Numbered from the stretch's first letter, positions 28,010-35,467 are shown. The stretch: 64,000 bases of DNA from Enterococcus gilvus ATCC BAA-350 (GCF_000407545.1 NZ_ASWH01000001.1:1255501-1319500); one strand, 5' to 3'. The notes: generated by a model from the sequence alone, not told the origin. Numbers and translations: made by a program.

Positions 28010-29143
28010 ATGAATATTAACACAAAGATAATCCATGGTTACCCCATGATTGATGAGAAAACTGGGGCATCATCTATTCCCAAAATACAAGCTTCTACAT
28101 TTCATCAGAAAGATTTATCTGCAACACAGAAGTACACCTACTCACGATTCGGAAATCCAACCGTTGAAGCAATGGAGCAGGCAGTGGCTGCTTTGGAAAA
28201 TGGCGAGTTCGGGATTGCGTTTTCGTCTGGTGTTGCTGCAATCAGTTCAGTATTGCTTCTTCTATCAGCGAGAGATCACATCGTTCTTTGCCAGAACATC
28301 TATGGTGGTACTTATCAGATTGTTGTGAATTTACTAGATAGTTTCAATATTGAATACACGTTTGTTGAAGAGATGCCGGCTTCAAATTGGGAGGAAGTGA
28401 TAAAAGAAAATACCAAAATGATTTACATGGAAACTCCTTCGAATCCAACTTTGAAGATTACAGATATTCAGGCCGTTTCAGCAATCGCAAAAGAAAAGGA
28501 CATTATTACCGTTTGTGATAATACCTTTATGACTCCTTATTATCAGAATCCTTTGGATCTTGGGGTAGATATCGTGATCCATAGTGGAACAAAATTTTTA
28601 AATGGTCATAGTGATGTCGTCGCGGGAATAGTTGTTACGAACGATGTCATTCAAAATCAAAGAATCGTCAATCAACGAACTATTTTGGGCGGTATTCTCG
28701 GGGTAGAAGATGCTTGGTTATTGATGAGAGGGATAAAAACACTCGGGGTTCGTATGGAACGATCCGAGTATAACGCTTTGCTTATTTCTAGTGTATTAAA
28801 TAGAAACGATAATGTGAAAAAAGTTTATCATCCTTCGCTGAATAGTCACTATGGAAGAAAAACTCATACGAGACAAGCCAGAGGATTTGGAAGTGTTCTG
28901 AGTTTTGAGTTGGAAAATGTAGCAGCGGTTGAGAACTTTCTTCAAAAAGTTACGATTCCTTTAGTTGGTGTAAGTTTGGGAGGAGTTGAGACAATCTTGT
29001 CTTACCCTTGGTCAATGTCCCACGGGGGAATGACTGAAGAAGAAAAAATGACCCGTCAAGTAACACCAGAACTTATTCGACTATCAGTAGGTATTGAGGA
29101 TGTCGCTGATTTAATCATGGATCTTGAACAAGCGTTGCAATAG
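28010..29143 (+). CDS. Cys/Met metabolism PLP-dependent enzyme (trans-sulfuration family)
   Basis: A 377-aa member of the cystathionine gamma-synthase/lyase fold type I family. The PLP lysine is in HSGTKFLNGHSDVVAG, the phosphate-binding region in FSSGVAAISSV and the active-site Tyr in YTYSRFGNPT and NIYGGTY. It catalyses gamma- or beta-elimination or replacement on cysteine, homocysteine or activated homoserine. The sequence does not say whether it is a synthase or a lyase. Its location among tautomerase and thiolase genes, with no methionine-biosynthesis neighbours, suggests a special role such as releasing 2-oxobutyrate for downstream chemistry. Confidence 0.86.
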   Translation: MNINTKIIHGYPMIDEKTGASSIPKIQASTFHQKDLSATQKYTYSRFGNPTVEAMEQAVAALENGEFGIAFSSGVAAISSVLLLLSARDHIVLCQNIYGGTYQIVVNLLDSFNIEYTFVEEMPASNWEEVIKENTKMIYMETPSNPTLKITDIQAVSAIAKEKDIITVCDNTFMTPYYQNPLDLGVDIVIHSGTKFLNGHSDVVAGIVVTNDVIQNQRIVNQRTILGGILGVEDAWLLMRGIKTLGVRMERSEYNALLISSVLNRNDNVKKVYHPSLNSHYGRKTHTRQARGFGSVLSFELENVAAVENFLQKVTIPLVGVSLGGVETILSYPWSMSHGGMTEEEKMTRQVTPELIRLSVGIEDVADLIMDLEQALQ

Positions 29144-29188
29144 AAGATTTCCGTGGGAAGGGGGAATCATTGCTGTGATGGTTTATCG

Positions 29189-29237
29189 TCCTCCACCATT
29201 TTGTTCACGAAAACAACCAAGATAAAAAGGTGGAGGA
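29189..29237 (+). promoter_or_regulatory. Hairpin that can mask the ribosome binding site of the AfsA-like gene
   Basis: TCCTCCACC (29189-29197) is perfectly complementary to GGTGGAGGA (29229-29237), which is the ribosome binding site of the next gene. A smaller TTGTT/AACAA pair nests inside. The structure would block translation unless opened, so this 100-bp leader is a candidate translational switch. Confidence 0.6.
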
Positions 29238-29243
29238 GAAAAA

Positions 29244-29993
29244 ATGAGTAATACACTAAATACAGTTTTAGAACAAGAAGAAAGTTATTTGTTAGTTTAT
29301 AAAAATAGTGAGAAAGAGGTTACTGAATCAACTGACAAGAAAGAAATTGAATTCAGTTCCCTGAGAGAATTGGAGCTATTGAAATTAGCTTTAGGTGATA
29401 CTGTTGATCGTATTTATATTGGAACGAACGGTGAAATAGCGAATAGCGCGTTGAATGAGGCTTCATGGAATTACCGAAACCCACAAGAAATGTATGATAT
29501 CTCTACAAAGATTCCCATTCCCAAAATAGTGATTGATGAGATTAAGGACAGTAATAAACCAATTGGTAAAGAGATGGTTCACAAGAAAAACCCTGAGAAC
29601 GTCCTTATATCTGAACCTAAAAATCATGGGAATGTTTGGTACTTTAAAGGTTTTTCGGATATTGCTGAATTAAACTCGGATCACCTTTCAGATCACGTCG
29701 ATGGAATCAAATTATTCGAGGCCTTCCGTCAAGCAACATTGGCATCTCTTCATTTAAATGGACTACAACATAATGGAGTAGTTGCACTGACAAATTTCAA
29801 AATTGACTATATCAGTTATGTTGAGCTTGATGAGCCCTATATCATCCAAGCGATTCCTGCTTGTGAGAAGGATGGCGGGGCAATGTTTTGTGTCTTTAAT
29901 ATTATTCAAGGAGATAAAGTTGTTACTAAAGGATTTCTTGGCGCCTATACCTTCCGTTCGAAAGAGATTTATTTAGAAAAAAGAAGAAAATAG
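29244..29993 (+). CDS. AfsA-like hotdog-domain protein (butyrolactone synthase-like)
   Basis: A 249-aa protein. Residues about 100-215 resemble the A-factor biosynthesis hotdog domain: MVHKKNPENVLISEP, then SDHVDGIKLFEAFRQATLA, matching the family pattern with H near the start and the E-A-x-R-Q signature. A second, weaker hotdog half may precede it. AfsA enzymes of actinomycetes condense dihydroxyacetone phosphate with a beta-ketoacyl carrier. That exact reaction is not proven here. It is followed 22 bp later by a HAD phosphatase, as expected if its product is phosphorylated. FabA/FabZ-type dehydration is a less likely reading. Confidence 0.65.
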   Translation: MSNTLNTVLEQEESYLLVYKNSEKEVTESTDKKEIEFSSLRELELLKLALGDTVDRIYIGTNGEIANSALNEASWNYRNPQEMYDISTKIPIPKIVIDEIKDSNKPIGKEMVHKKNPENVLISEPKNHGNVWYFKGFSDIAELNSDHLSDHVDGIKLFEAFRQATLASLHLNGLQHNGVVALTNFKIDYISYVELDEPYIIQAIPACEKDGGAMFCVFNIIQGDKVVTKGFLGAYTFRSKEIYLEKRRK

Positions 29994-30015
29994 TCTTCTT
30001 TAGGAGAGAAAAAGA

Positions 30016-30861
30016 GTGGAAAGAAAAAGTAAATTTAAACTAGCTGCGTTTGACATGGATGGCACGACGTTAAATAGTCAACATCAGCTTAGTGAACAAA
30101 CAATTGAATCTATCAATAAGTTTTCTGAAAATAATATAAAGATCGTTTTTGCGACTGGTCGGATGGAATCGGCAGTGGAGAAACATCTTGAACATATAAA
30201 TTCAGACGGGTTAGTCATTACCCATAATGGTGGCTTGATTAAAAACTTAAAAACAGGAGAAGTTTTATCAAAAAGAACTGTACCAAAAACTATCGTTGAT
30301 GAGGTGTTTTCTTTTAGTCAAGAAAATGGAGCGCTTCTGCACATTAACTACGAAAATCAAGTTTATATCCTCAGAGAACACGTTCTTAGTACAACATACG
30401 CAAAAGAACTAGGAATTGATCTATCCATTTTTCCAAAATCTTTCAGTGTCACGGAAGAACCACTTTCGTTACTGCTGATTGATGAGAAAGAAAAGCTAGA
30501 AGAGTATTTAGACATGATGAAAATTCACTATCATGATCAATTTGATTATGTACTCATTCCTTGGATCAAAAATAAATGGATGCTGCAGTTTCTTGCTCCG
30601 GATACTTCTAAAGGACAAGCGGTCATTGAACTGTCACGGATACTTGGAATCGATCCGGATTCGGAAGTCATCAGTTTTGGGGATAGTTATAACGATCTTG
30701 AAATGATCGCAGGAACTTATTTCGGGGTGGCGATGGATAATGCCTGTAAAGAATTGAAGGACGTTGCCAAGTATGTCACTAAAAGCAATGATGATGATGG
30801 CGTTTCTTTTGTTCTGGAACAATTAGTAATGAATGAAGAAAGATTTTTATGTAACTTTTAA
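30016..30861 (+). CDS. HAD superfamily phosphatase, Cof type (IIB)
   Basis: A 281-aa Cof-like hydrolase. Motif I is FDMDGTTLNS, with Asp nucleophile and Asp acid/base. Motif II is the Thr in FATGR, and motifs III/IV are in the Lys of SKGQAVIEL and SFGDSYNDLEMI. The large C2 cap between them sets substrate choice, usually sugar or other small phosphate esters. It starts at GTG with TAGGAG upstream. Beside the AfsA-like gene it is a plausible phosphatase for a phosphorylated lactone or butenolide intermediate. General sugar-phosphate turnover is the alternative. Confidence 0.87.
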   Translation: MERKSKFKLAAFDMDGTTLNSQHQLSEQTIESINKFSENNIKIVFATGRMESAVEKHLEHINSDGLVITHNGGLIKNLKTGEVLSKRTVPKTIVDEVFSFSQENGALLHINYENQVYILREHVLSTTYAKELGIDLSIFPKSFSVTEEPLSLLLIDEKEKLEEYLDMMKIHYHDQFDYVLIPWIKNKWMLQFLAPDTSKGQAVIELSRILGIDPDSEVISFGDSYNDLEMIAGTYFGVAMDNACKELKDVAKYVTKSNDDDGVSFVLEQLVMNEERFLCNF

Positions 30862-30880
30862 AAGATAAGGAGAATCGTCT

Positions 30881-31354
30881 ATGCCGTTTTTTACCATTAC
30901 AACTTCTTTACCTCTTAATAAAGAAGAGAAAGAAAAAATCAGTCTAACGATCACAAAATTGACTGTTAGTGAATTAAAAGTCGCTCCTGATAAGGTGCAA
31001 GTCTTAGTACAAACAGGGGATAAAGAGAATTTTGCAAGATCAGGTGTGTCACCAACAAGTTCAACTTTCAGCAGCGATAGCAGAAAAGTGGATGGATTAT
31101 TTGAGGCTAGTTATTTTAGCGGAACCGTCAGTGAGGAGGACTTGATATTAGTCGAATTGGATATCTGGCGTAATTTTTCCGTTAACGAAAAATCTATTTT
31201 AGGATATAAAATCACTGATTTTTTTAAAAAAGAATATCATGTGTCTGGTGACAATGTTCTTATTTTAATAAGAGATATGGACCCATCGAATTGGATTCAA
31301 AATGGTGTGTCGGGAATTGATGAAGAATTTTTGGACAGAAGCAGAAATAGATAA
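30881..31354 (+). CDS. Tandem tautomerase-superfamily protein with N-terminal Pro
   Basis: A 157-aa protein that appears to be two 4-oxalocrotonate tautomerase-like beta-alpha-beta units in one chain: MPFFTITTSLPLNKEEKEKI opens the first, and VELDIWRNFSVNEKSILGYK the second. After Met removal, Pro would be the N-terminal catalytic base, as in 4-OT and related fused members. The second half ends with WIQNGVSGIDEEF, a pattern also seen in the two short tautomerases downstream. It would tautomerise or hydrate an unsaturated keto-acid or ketone. AAGGAG lies before the ATG. Confidence 0.75.
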   Translation: MPFFTITTSLPLNKEEKEKISLTITKLTVSELKVAPDKVQVLVQTGDKENFARSGVSPTSSTFSSDSRKVDGLFEASYFSGTVSEEDLILVELDIWRNFSVNEKSILGYKITDFFKKEYHVSGDNVLILIRDMDPSNWIQNGVSGIDEEFLDRSRNR

Positions 31355-31358
31355 AAAA

Positions 31359-31384
31359 TTATATCCATATGTTGTGGAGCAATA
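31359..31384 (+). repeat. 26-bp direct repeat, copy 1
   Basis: Perfectly identical to 35132-35157 and in the same orientation. It lies in the gap after the tandem tautomerase gene. A frame through it reads LYPYVVEQYKEKTD before a stop, so it may be the tail of a lost coding sequence. Confidence 0.85.
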
Positions 31385-31414
31385 TAAGGAAAAAACCGAT
31401 TAGGAGAATGAAAA

Positions 31415-32044
31415 ATGAAATTAGTTAAAAATGAAGCCCCTTATTTAGTCGTGACCGAATTTGAATTTTTACCAAACAGAAGTGAAGGAATTGTAGAAAT
31501 TTGGAACAATAGTGAAGCGAAAAAAATCCTTCCAGAGTCTGTTCTTTATCAAGCGATTCAAAAGAATACCTTGGTTTTACTTTACAAAATCAATCAGTTT
31601 AACGATGCTCAGGATTTCATCGAAAGTGAAGCGTTTCTTCAGTTTGTTGATGACATTTCAGAATACCTGGATAGTGATCTTCATCAGGAAATTGTTGCCT
31701 TAGTGAAACAAGTTGCGCCGCGTGAAAACTTGCTGCCAACTAGTTCATTTATGCAATTACGCCACATTGAAGTGCCATTGTCTGGTATTGAAGAATACTT
31801 GGATTGGCGTGAAAGAACCATTTTCGATTTTGTTGGTCGAAATGAGAAAGTGAAGTCTTTTGTTGCATTCCACAGCTTACTATCATCCACACCTGGAGTT
31901 CTATTCGTTACTGAGTTTGAAGGTGATCCTGATGAGTATCGAAACAGCTTCTTGACTCCTGAATATCAGAAAATTATCAAAGAAGCCGGACATGACCATA
32001 TCAAAGACGGACTAAATACATTTGAATACCGTAAAGTAGGTTAA
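31415..32044 (+). CDS. Two-domain dimeric alpha/beta-barrel-like protein (unassigned)
   Basis: A 209-aa soluble protein with two similar halves. Each has a strand-helix pattern ending in an acidic helix (YLVVTEFEFLPNRSEGIVEI and FVGRNEKVKSFVAFHSLL regions), suggesting paired ferredoxin-like (ABM/DABB) folds. Such folds serve as small oxygenases, cyclases, EthD-like or heme-handling proteins. No catalytic motif was recognised with certainty. Its place between tautomerase genes suggests it acts on the same metabolite. AGGAG lies upstream of the ATG, and a 12-bp perfect hairpin follows the stop. Confidence 0.6.
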   Translation: MKLVKNEAPYLVVTEFEFLPNRSEGIVEIWNNSEAKKILPESVLYQAIQKNTLVLLYKINQFNDAQDFIESEAFLQFVDDISEYLDSDLHQEIVALVKQVAPRENLLPTSSFMQLRHIEVPLSGIEEYLDWRERTIFDFVGRNEKVKSFVAFHSLLSSTPGVLFVTEFEGDPDEYRNSFLTPEYQKIIKEAGHDHIKDGLNTFEYRKVG

Positions 32045-32050
32045 CTATTT

Positions 32051-32085
32051 TGCATCTTAATCTCAGAATTTGGGATTAAGATGCA
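32051..32085 (+). terminator. Perfect 12-bp hairpin in the operon
   Basis: TGCATCTTAATC pairs with GATTAAGATGCA. No T-run follows, so it may act as a weak terminator or RNA-stability element rather than a full stop. Confidence 0.5.
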
Positions 32086-32110
32086 TTATTCAAGATGGGA
32101 GAATGAATCG

Positions 32111-32353
32111 ATGTCAATAGTACAAATATATGGATGGAAAGGTATTTCATCTGAAAATAAGAAAGCATGGATCAGGGAGTGTACCTCCGTCATATCAGAA
32201 AGCTTTCAAGAACCGCTTGATGAGATCACCGTATTCATCAATGAGATTCCTAGTGAAAATTGGGGTCAGGCAGGTGCCGTTGGAACGGATGACGATTGGT
32301 TAGAGAAATCTCGTGTTAAGACATTGGAGGATAATGATTATGCCCGTAATTAA
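32111..32353 (+). CDS. Small tautomerase-like protein lacking the N-terminal Pro
   Basis: An 80-aa protein with the tautomerase fold pattern (MSIVQIYGW, ENKKAWIRECTSVISES, ITVFINEIPSENWGQAG). The residue after Met is Ser, so the catalytic Pro-1 is missing. I chose the ATG at 32111 because GGGAG lies at 32097-32101. The reading frame overlaps the next tautomerase by 14 bp, so the two proteins are probably made together. They may form a mixed oligomer in which only one subunit carries Pro-1, as known for heterohexameric members of this superfamily. Confidence 0.7.
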   Translation: MSIVQIYGWKGISSENKKAWIRECTSVISESFQEPLDEITVFINEIPSENWGQAGAVGTDDDWLEKSRVKTLEDNDYARN

Positions 32354-32558
32354 AGTGGAGCTTATGAGCAAAAGCACGAAAGAGCAAAAAGAGAAATTGA
32401 TCTTTGATCTGACGAAAAAAACCTATGATCTACTAAACATTCCACCTGAAAAAATATCTGTCGTCATCCAAGAAGTAGGGAATGAGTCATGGGGAAGAGG
32501 TGGGTTTACAAGAAACCATCCTGATTTTGACACGTTGAGTCGCAAGCATCAGATGTGA
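32340..32558 (+). CDS. 4-oxalocrotonate tautomerase-like protein
   Basis: A 72-aa protein starting MPVIKVELM, giving Pro-1 after Met removal, with the core EKLIFDLTKKTYDLLNIPPE and the ending VVIQEVGNESWGRGGF. Length and layout are typical of 4-OT subunits. The ATG at 32340 has TTGGAGG 9 bp upstream and lies inside the end of the Pro-less gene. It likely moves a double bond or hydrates an unsaturated keto compound made in this cluster. Confidence 0.82.
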   Translation: MPVIKVELMSKSTKEQKEKLIFDLTKKTYDLLNIPPEKISVVIQEVGNESWGRGGFTRNHPDFDTLSRKHQM

Positions 32559-32571
32559 AATGGAGGATACC

Positions 32572-33753
32572 ATGAATAGAAAAGTAGTAATAACCAGTGC
32601 CGTGCGAACACCAATCGGTTCGATGGGAGGATCATTGAGCGACACTCCTGTGACTGATCTTGGTAGTCATGTCATTAGAGGGGCGATTGATAAAAGTAAT
32701 ATCACTCCTGACCTAGTGGATGAAGTTTTTATGGGCTGTGTCTTTCAAGCTGGACAAGGGCAAAATGTGGCGCGACAAGCAGCGATGAAAGCAGGAGTTC
32801 CCTTTCATAAACCAGCAACTACGATTAATGTACTTTGTGGTTCAGGATTGCAGACGGTGAATATGGCAGCGAAATTTATTGCCGCAGGCCATTCAGAGAT
32901 CATTGTTGCTGGTGGGATGGAAAATATGTCTGCAAGTCCTTATCTTCTACCAAAAGCTAGATATGGTTACAGGCTTGGTTCTGGAGAAATAGTTGATTCC
33001 ATGATCAAGGATGGATTAGAAGATGCCTTCAATGATTATCACATGGGTGTAACGGCAGAAAATATTGCAGAAAAATGGGAATTGAGTAGGGAAGAACTCG
33101 ATCAGTTCGTGTTCACCAGTCAATCGAATGCAGTAAGGGCGATTGAAGAAAAAAAGTTCGTTGAGGAAATTCTTCCTTTTGAAATTAAAACAAAAAGAGC
33201 AAATCACTTATTTAGTGAGGATGAGAGTATTAGGAAAGATACTACGTTGGAAAAATTAGGAAAATTGCGTCCAGTCTTTATGAAAGATGGAAAAGTCACC
33301 GCAGGAAACTCTTCAGGAATCAGCGATGGAGCTGCTGCAGTCCTTTTGATGAGTGAGGAAAAGGCAATCGAGATGGATATCCCTATTTTGGCTTATTGGG
33401 AAGCTGGTGAGTTAGCGGGAGTAGAGCCTTCAATTATGGGAATCGGTCCTGTAGATTCTACGAGAAAAGTTTTATCGAAAACAGGTTTAACGATTGATGA
33501 TATTGAACTTGTAGAATTGAATGAAGCCTTCGCCGCACAGTCGATCGCAGTAATCAGGGAGCTTGGTTTGAGGCAAGAGCTTGTCAATGTAAATGGTGGA
33601 GCAATTGCTTTAGGCCATCCTCTTGGCGCCTCTGGTTGCCGAATCCTCGTGTCGTTGATCCATGAAATGATTCGAAGGGACACTAGAATTGGATTGGCCG
33701 CATTATGTGTTGGTGGAGGAATGGGATGCTCTACCATTATCCGTAGAGACTAA
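32572..33753 (+). CDS. Acetyl-CoA C-acyltransferase (thiolase)
   Basis: A 393-aa thiolase with the nucleophile Cys89 in [11 protein letters not shown], the NEAFAAQ motif, the His in [16 protein letters not shown] and the second Cys in [11 protein letters not shown]. All catalytic residues are intact. It would join two acetyl-CoA units to acetoacetyl-CoA or cleave longer beta-ketoacyl-CoA. The ATG at 32572 follows GGAGG closely. As the last gene of the cluster it could supply a beta-ketoacyl thioester, the type of donor AfsA-like proteins use, or instead degrade the final product. Confidence 0.9.
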   Translation: MNRKVVITSAVRTPIGSMGGSLSDTPVTDLGSHVIRGAIDKSNITPDLVDEVFMGCVFQAGQGQNVARQAAMKAGVPFHKPATTINVLCGSGLQTVNMAAKFIAAGHSEIIVAGGMENMSASPYLLPKARYGYRLGSGEIVDSMIKDGLEDAFNDYHMGVTAENIAEKWELSREELDQFVFTSQSNAVRAIEEKKFVEEILPFEIKTKRANHLFSEDESIRKDTTLEKLGKLRPVFMKDGKVTAGNSSGISDGAAAVLLMSEEKAIEMDIPILAYWEAGELAGVEPSIMGIGPVDSTRKVLSKTGLTIDDIELVELNEAFAAQSIAVIRELGLRQELVNVNGGAIALGHPLGASGCRILVSLIHEMIRRDTRIGLAALCVGGGMGCSTIIRRD

Positions 33754-33767
33754 TAGTCAAATTTTTT

Positions 33768-33808
33768 AGAAAGTGATGATTCTTTGAATTGTCACTTTCT
33801 ATTTTTTT
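33768..33808 (+). terminator. Terminator after thiolase gene
   Basis: AGAAAGTGA pairs with TCACTTTCT and is followed by ATTTTTTT. It closes the CMD-to-thiolase transcript. Confidence 0.85.
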
Positions 33809-33876
33809 GTCTAAGAGGGTTTCATTTTTATAGCTTAGAAGTTTGTTTATTTATAACTAAAAAGAAAGGATAGCCA

Positions 33877-34338
33877 ATGAATGCAGAAAAAGAAATAGAA
33901 GTTATTTATGAATTAATGCAGGGAATCATTGCTGAAAGAAGGGAGCTTAGTCAACAATATTATGATTTGAAATACCGATTAGATAATTTGCGAAAAGATA
34001 CTAATATTGATGCCCTCATACCGCCTTCCGCAACAAAAGCGATCCATAAAAAGAATCCAGAAACCTTATTGGTAAAAGTAAACTACCCATCACACACAAA
34101 GAAAAATAATCGAGTGGCTTTTGAACGAGTCGCAGGATATGTTAGGGAAATTTTGAAGGCTTCACCAGTTCCAATTAGTGCGAAAGAAATTTATGAAAAG
34201 CTGATCCATGATTACGATTTAAACATTCAATATAAAAATTTCAGGAATAATATTCTTCCAAGAATAAACGAATCAAGCAACTTTTCCATAGAAAAGGCTT
34301 ATCGAGGATACTGGCAATATAAGAGGGGGAACGTATAG
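33877..34338 (+). CDS. Putative winged-helix protein of the mobile element
   Basis: A 153-aa protein with an N-terminal coiled-coil-like helix (residues 1-38) and a C-terminal region resembling a winged helix (VREILKASPVPISAKEIYEKL, then FRNNILPRINESSNF). I do not recognise a named family. It is followed without a gap by the sigma-like gene, so the two are cotranscribed. The pair resembles regulatory genes of Gram-positive conjugative elements. DNA binding is inferred. Confidence 0.7.
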   Translation: MNAEKEIEVIYELMQGIIAERRELSQQYYDLKYRLDNLRKDTNIDALIPPSATKAIHKKNPETLLVKVNYPSHTKKNNRVAFERVAGYVREILKASPVPISAKEIYEKLIHDYDLNIQYKNFRNNILPRINESSNFSIEKAYRGYWQYKRGNV

Positions 34339-34740
34339 ATGCAAGATGAAAATGCCATGAATGCCATGTTTGTCCGCTATATTCAAAAAGCAATGATCAA
34401 TGAAAAGCTTAATTATATTCGTGATGGTAAGAAAAAAGGGATTGATATAATCCATGACGAAAACTTGCTGAATAACGTTCAGTATCAAAATGTTGAATTA
34501 ATGGAAACAATACCTAAAGGAAGTTACAGCAATCTAGAGGACTATATTGAGGATGATAATCTTTCAAACGCTATTTCTAAATTAACAGCTAGACAAAAGC
34601 TGATCATATATAAACGATATGTAGAAGGGTGGAAAGATCCGTCGATCGCAAAAGAGCTTGGTATTAGCAGTCAAGCGGTATCAAAGCAACGTCGAAAAGC
34701 CATAAAGAAATTAGAAAAATTTTTGACCATCGGCCCATAA
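34339..34740 (+). CDS. Sigma-70-like regulator (Tn916 Orf7-like role)
   Basis: A 133-aa protein whose C-terminus is a sigma region 4 helix-turn-helix: LSNAISKLTARQKLIIYKRY, then DPSIAKELGISSQAVSKQRR. The N-terminal part is short and may be a partial region 2. Small sigma-like proteins upstream of an HTH_16 protein are a standard control pair in Tn916-family elements, where they promote expression of transfer or excision genes. GAGGGGGA lies before the ATG. The stop is followed by a hairpin controlling the next gene. Confidence 0.8.
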   Translation: MQDENAMNAMFVRYIQKAMINEKLNYIRDGKKKGIDIIHDENLLNNVQYQNVELMETIPKGSYSNLEDYIEDDNLSNAISKLTARQKLIIYKRYVEGWKDPSIAKELGISSQAVSKQRRKAIKKLEKFLTIGP

Positions 34741-34761
34741 GTTCGAACAATCAAAAAAGAG

Positions 34762-34802
34762 CTCCCCCAGAATTAGTTCTGTAAAAACTAATTCTGGAGG
34801 AG
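34762..34802 (+). promoter_or_regulatory. Hairpin masking the ribosome binding site of the HTH gene
   Basis: CCAGAATTAGTT (34767-34778) pairs with AACTAATTCTGG (34786-34797), and after one mismatch CTCC (34762-34765) pairs with GGAG (34799-34802), covering the GGAGGAG ribosome binding site. Translation of the following gene should be low unless the stem is opened, for example by ribosomes or an upstream transcript. Confidence 0.7.
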
Positions 34803-34810
34803 TGAAAAAT

Positions 34811-35020
34811 ATGGAAAACTATGTCAATCTAGTCCCAATGTTAGTAAAAGCTCAGCAAGGCGATGAAGAGTCAATGGAAAAACTTTTAGAGCAATTTAGA
34901 AACCTGTTGCTAAAGCTCTCTAAGAATTCCTATGGTTTTATTGATGAAGATTGTTACCAAATACTCGCGGAACGCTTCATTAAAGCAGTTCGTCAATTTG
35001 AACTGATTCCACCATGCTAA
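34811..35020 (+). CDS. Helix-turn-helix conjugative-transposon-like protein (HTH_16/Orf8-like)
   Basis: A 69-aa protein with the pattern YVNLVPMLVKAQQGDEESMEKLLEQF and a C-terminal ERFIKAVRQFEL, typical of the small proteins paired with sigma-like factors in Tn916-type elements. They resemble sigma region 2 and may work with the sigma-like gene upstream as a split sigma factor. I chose the ATG at 34811, 8 bp after GGAGGAG. In Tn916 excisionase and integrase genes follow this region; here they do not. Confidence 0.75.
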   Translation: MENYVNLVPMLVKAQQGDEESMEKLLEQFRNLLLKLSKNSYGFIDEDCYQILAERFIKAVRQFELIPPC

Positions 35021-35131
35021 TGCTTTAGATCATTGGTGTAAGATTCAGTGAGTTGCTGCTCATTGAATCTTTTTAACTGTGACATAGTTATCCGTATTAT
35101 TACATATAAAGGAGCAGAGTAAAAAGATTTC

Positions 35132-35157
35132 TTATATCCATATGTTGTGGAGCAATA
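35132..35157 (+). repeat. 26-bp direct repeat, copy 2
   Basis: Identical to 31359-31384 in the same direction. The two copies are 3,773 bp apart and bracket the last part of the metabolite cluster plus the element's regulator genes. Confidence 0.85.
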
Positions 35158-35209
35158 CACGAATTAAGAGAATTTTTTATACTCTGCAAAAGCATGATAG
35201 GAAAACCAA

Positions 35210-35244
35210 CAAAAAAACAGTATTGGTATCCTACCAATACTGTT
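35210..35244 (-). terminator. Orphan minus-strand terminator
   Basis: AACAGTATTGGTA and TACCAATACTGTT form a perfect 13-bp stem. On the minus strand it is followed by T7. No minus-strand gene now feeds it, so it may mark a lost gene. Confidence 0.7.
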
Positions 35245-35259
35245 GCTTAGCCTTAATAA

Positions 35260-35288
35260 ACAGGAGACGAAAACTCCTGTGATTTTTA
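35260..35288 (+). terminator. Plus-strand hairpin terminator
   Basis: ACAGGAG pairs with CTCCTGT and is followed by GATTTTT. It can end transcripts coming from the HTH gene. Confidence 0.65.
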
Positions 35289-35363
35289 ATCAATTAAAAT
35301 TACAGAGAAAACTAGAGAAAAAAGCACTAGATATTTCTCTTGAAATTGAGTAAAATAATCTAT

Positions 35364-35467
35364 GTCAATGTCGTACATTGACTAAGGGCAACTTGATTGG
35401 TCAGGTTCATTGACTTAATCAGGGCTTGGTGATCTAGTTGGCGCTAGAAACCAAGTGCCTTTTTTTA
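35364..35467 (+). ncRNA. Candidate structured RNA ending in a terminator
   Basis: GTCAATGT pairs with ACATTGAC (35364-35382). A weaker TTGATT/AATCA pairing follows. A compound stem (CTTGGT/ACCAAG enclosing CTAG/CTAG, 35425-35455) is then followed by seven T residues. There is no reading frame with a ribosome binding site inside. It could be a small RNA or a leader with attenuation. No Rfam family was recognised and no clear promoter was found. Confidence 0.4.
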
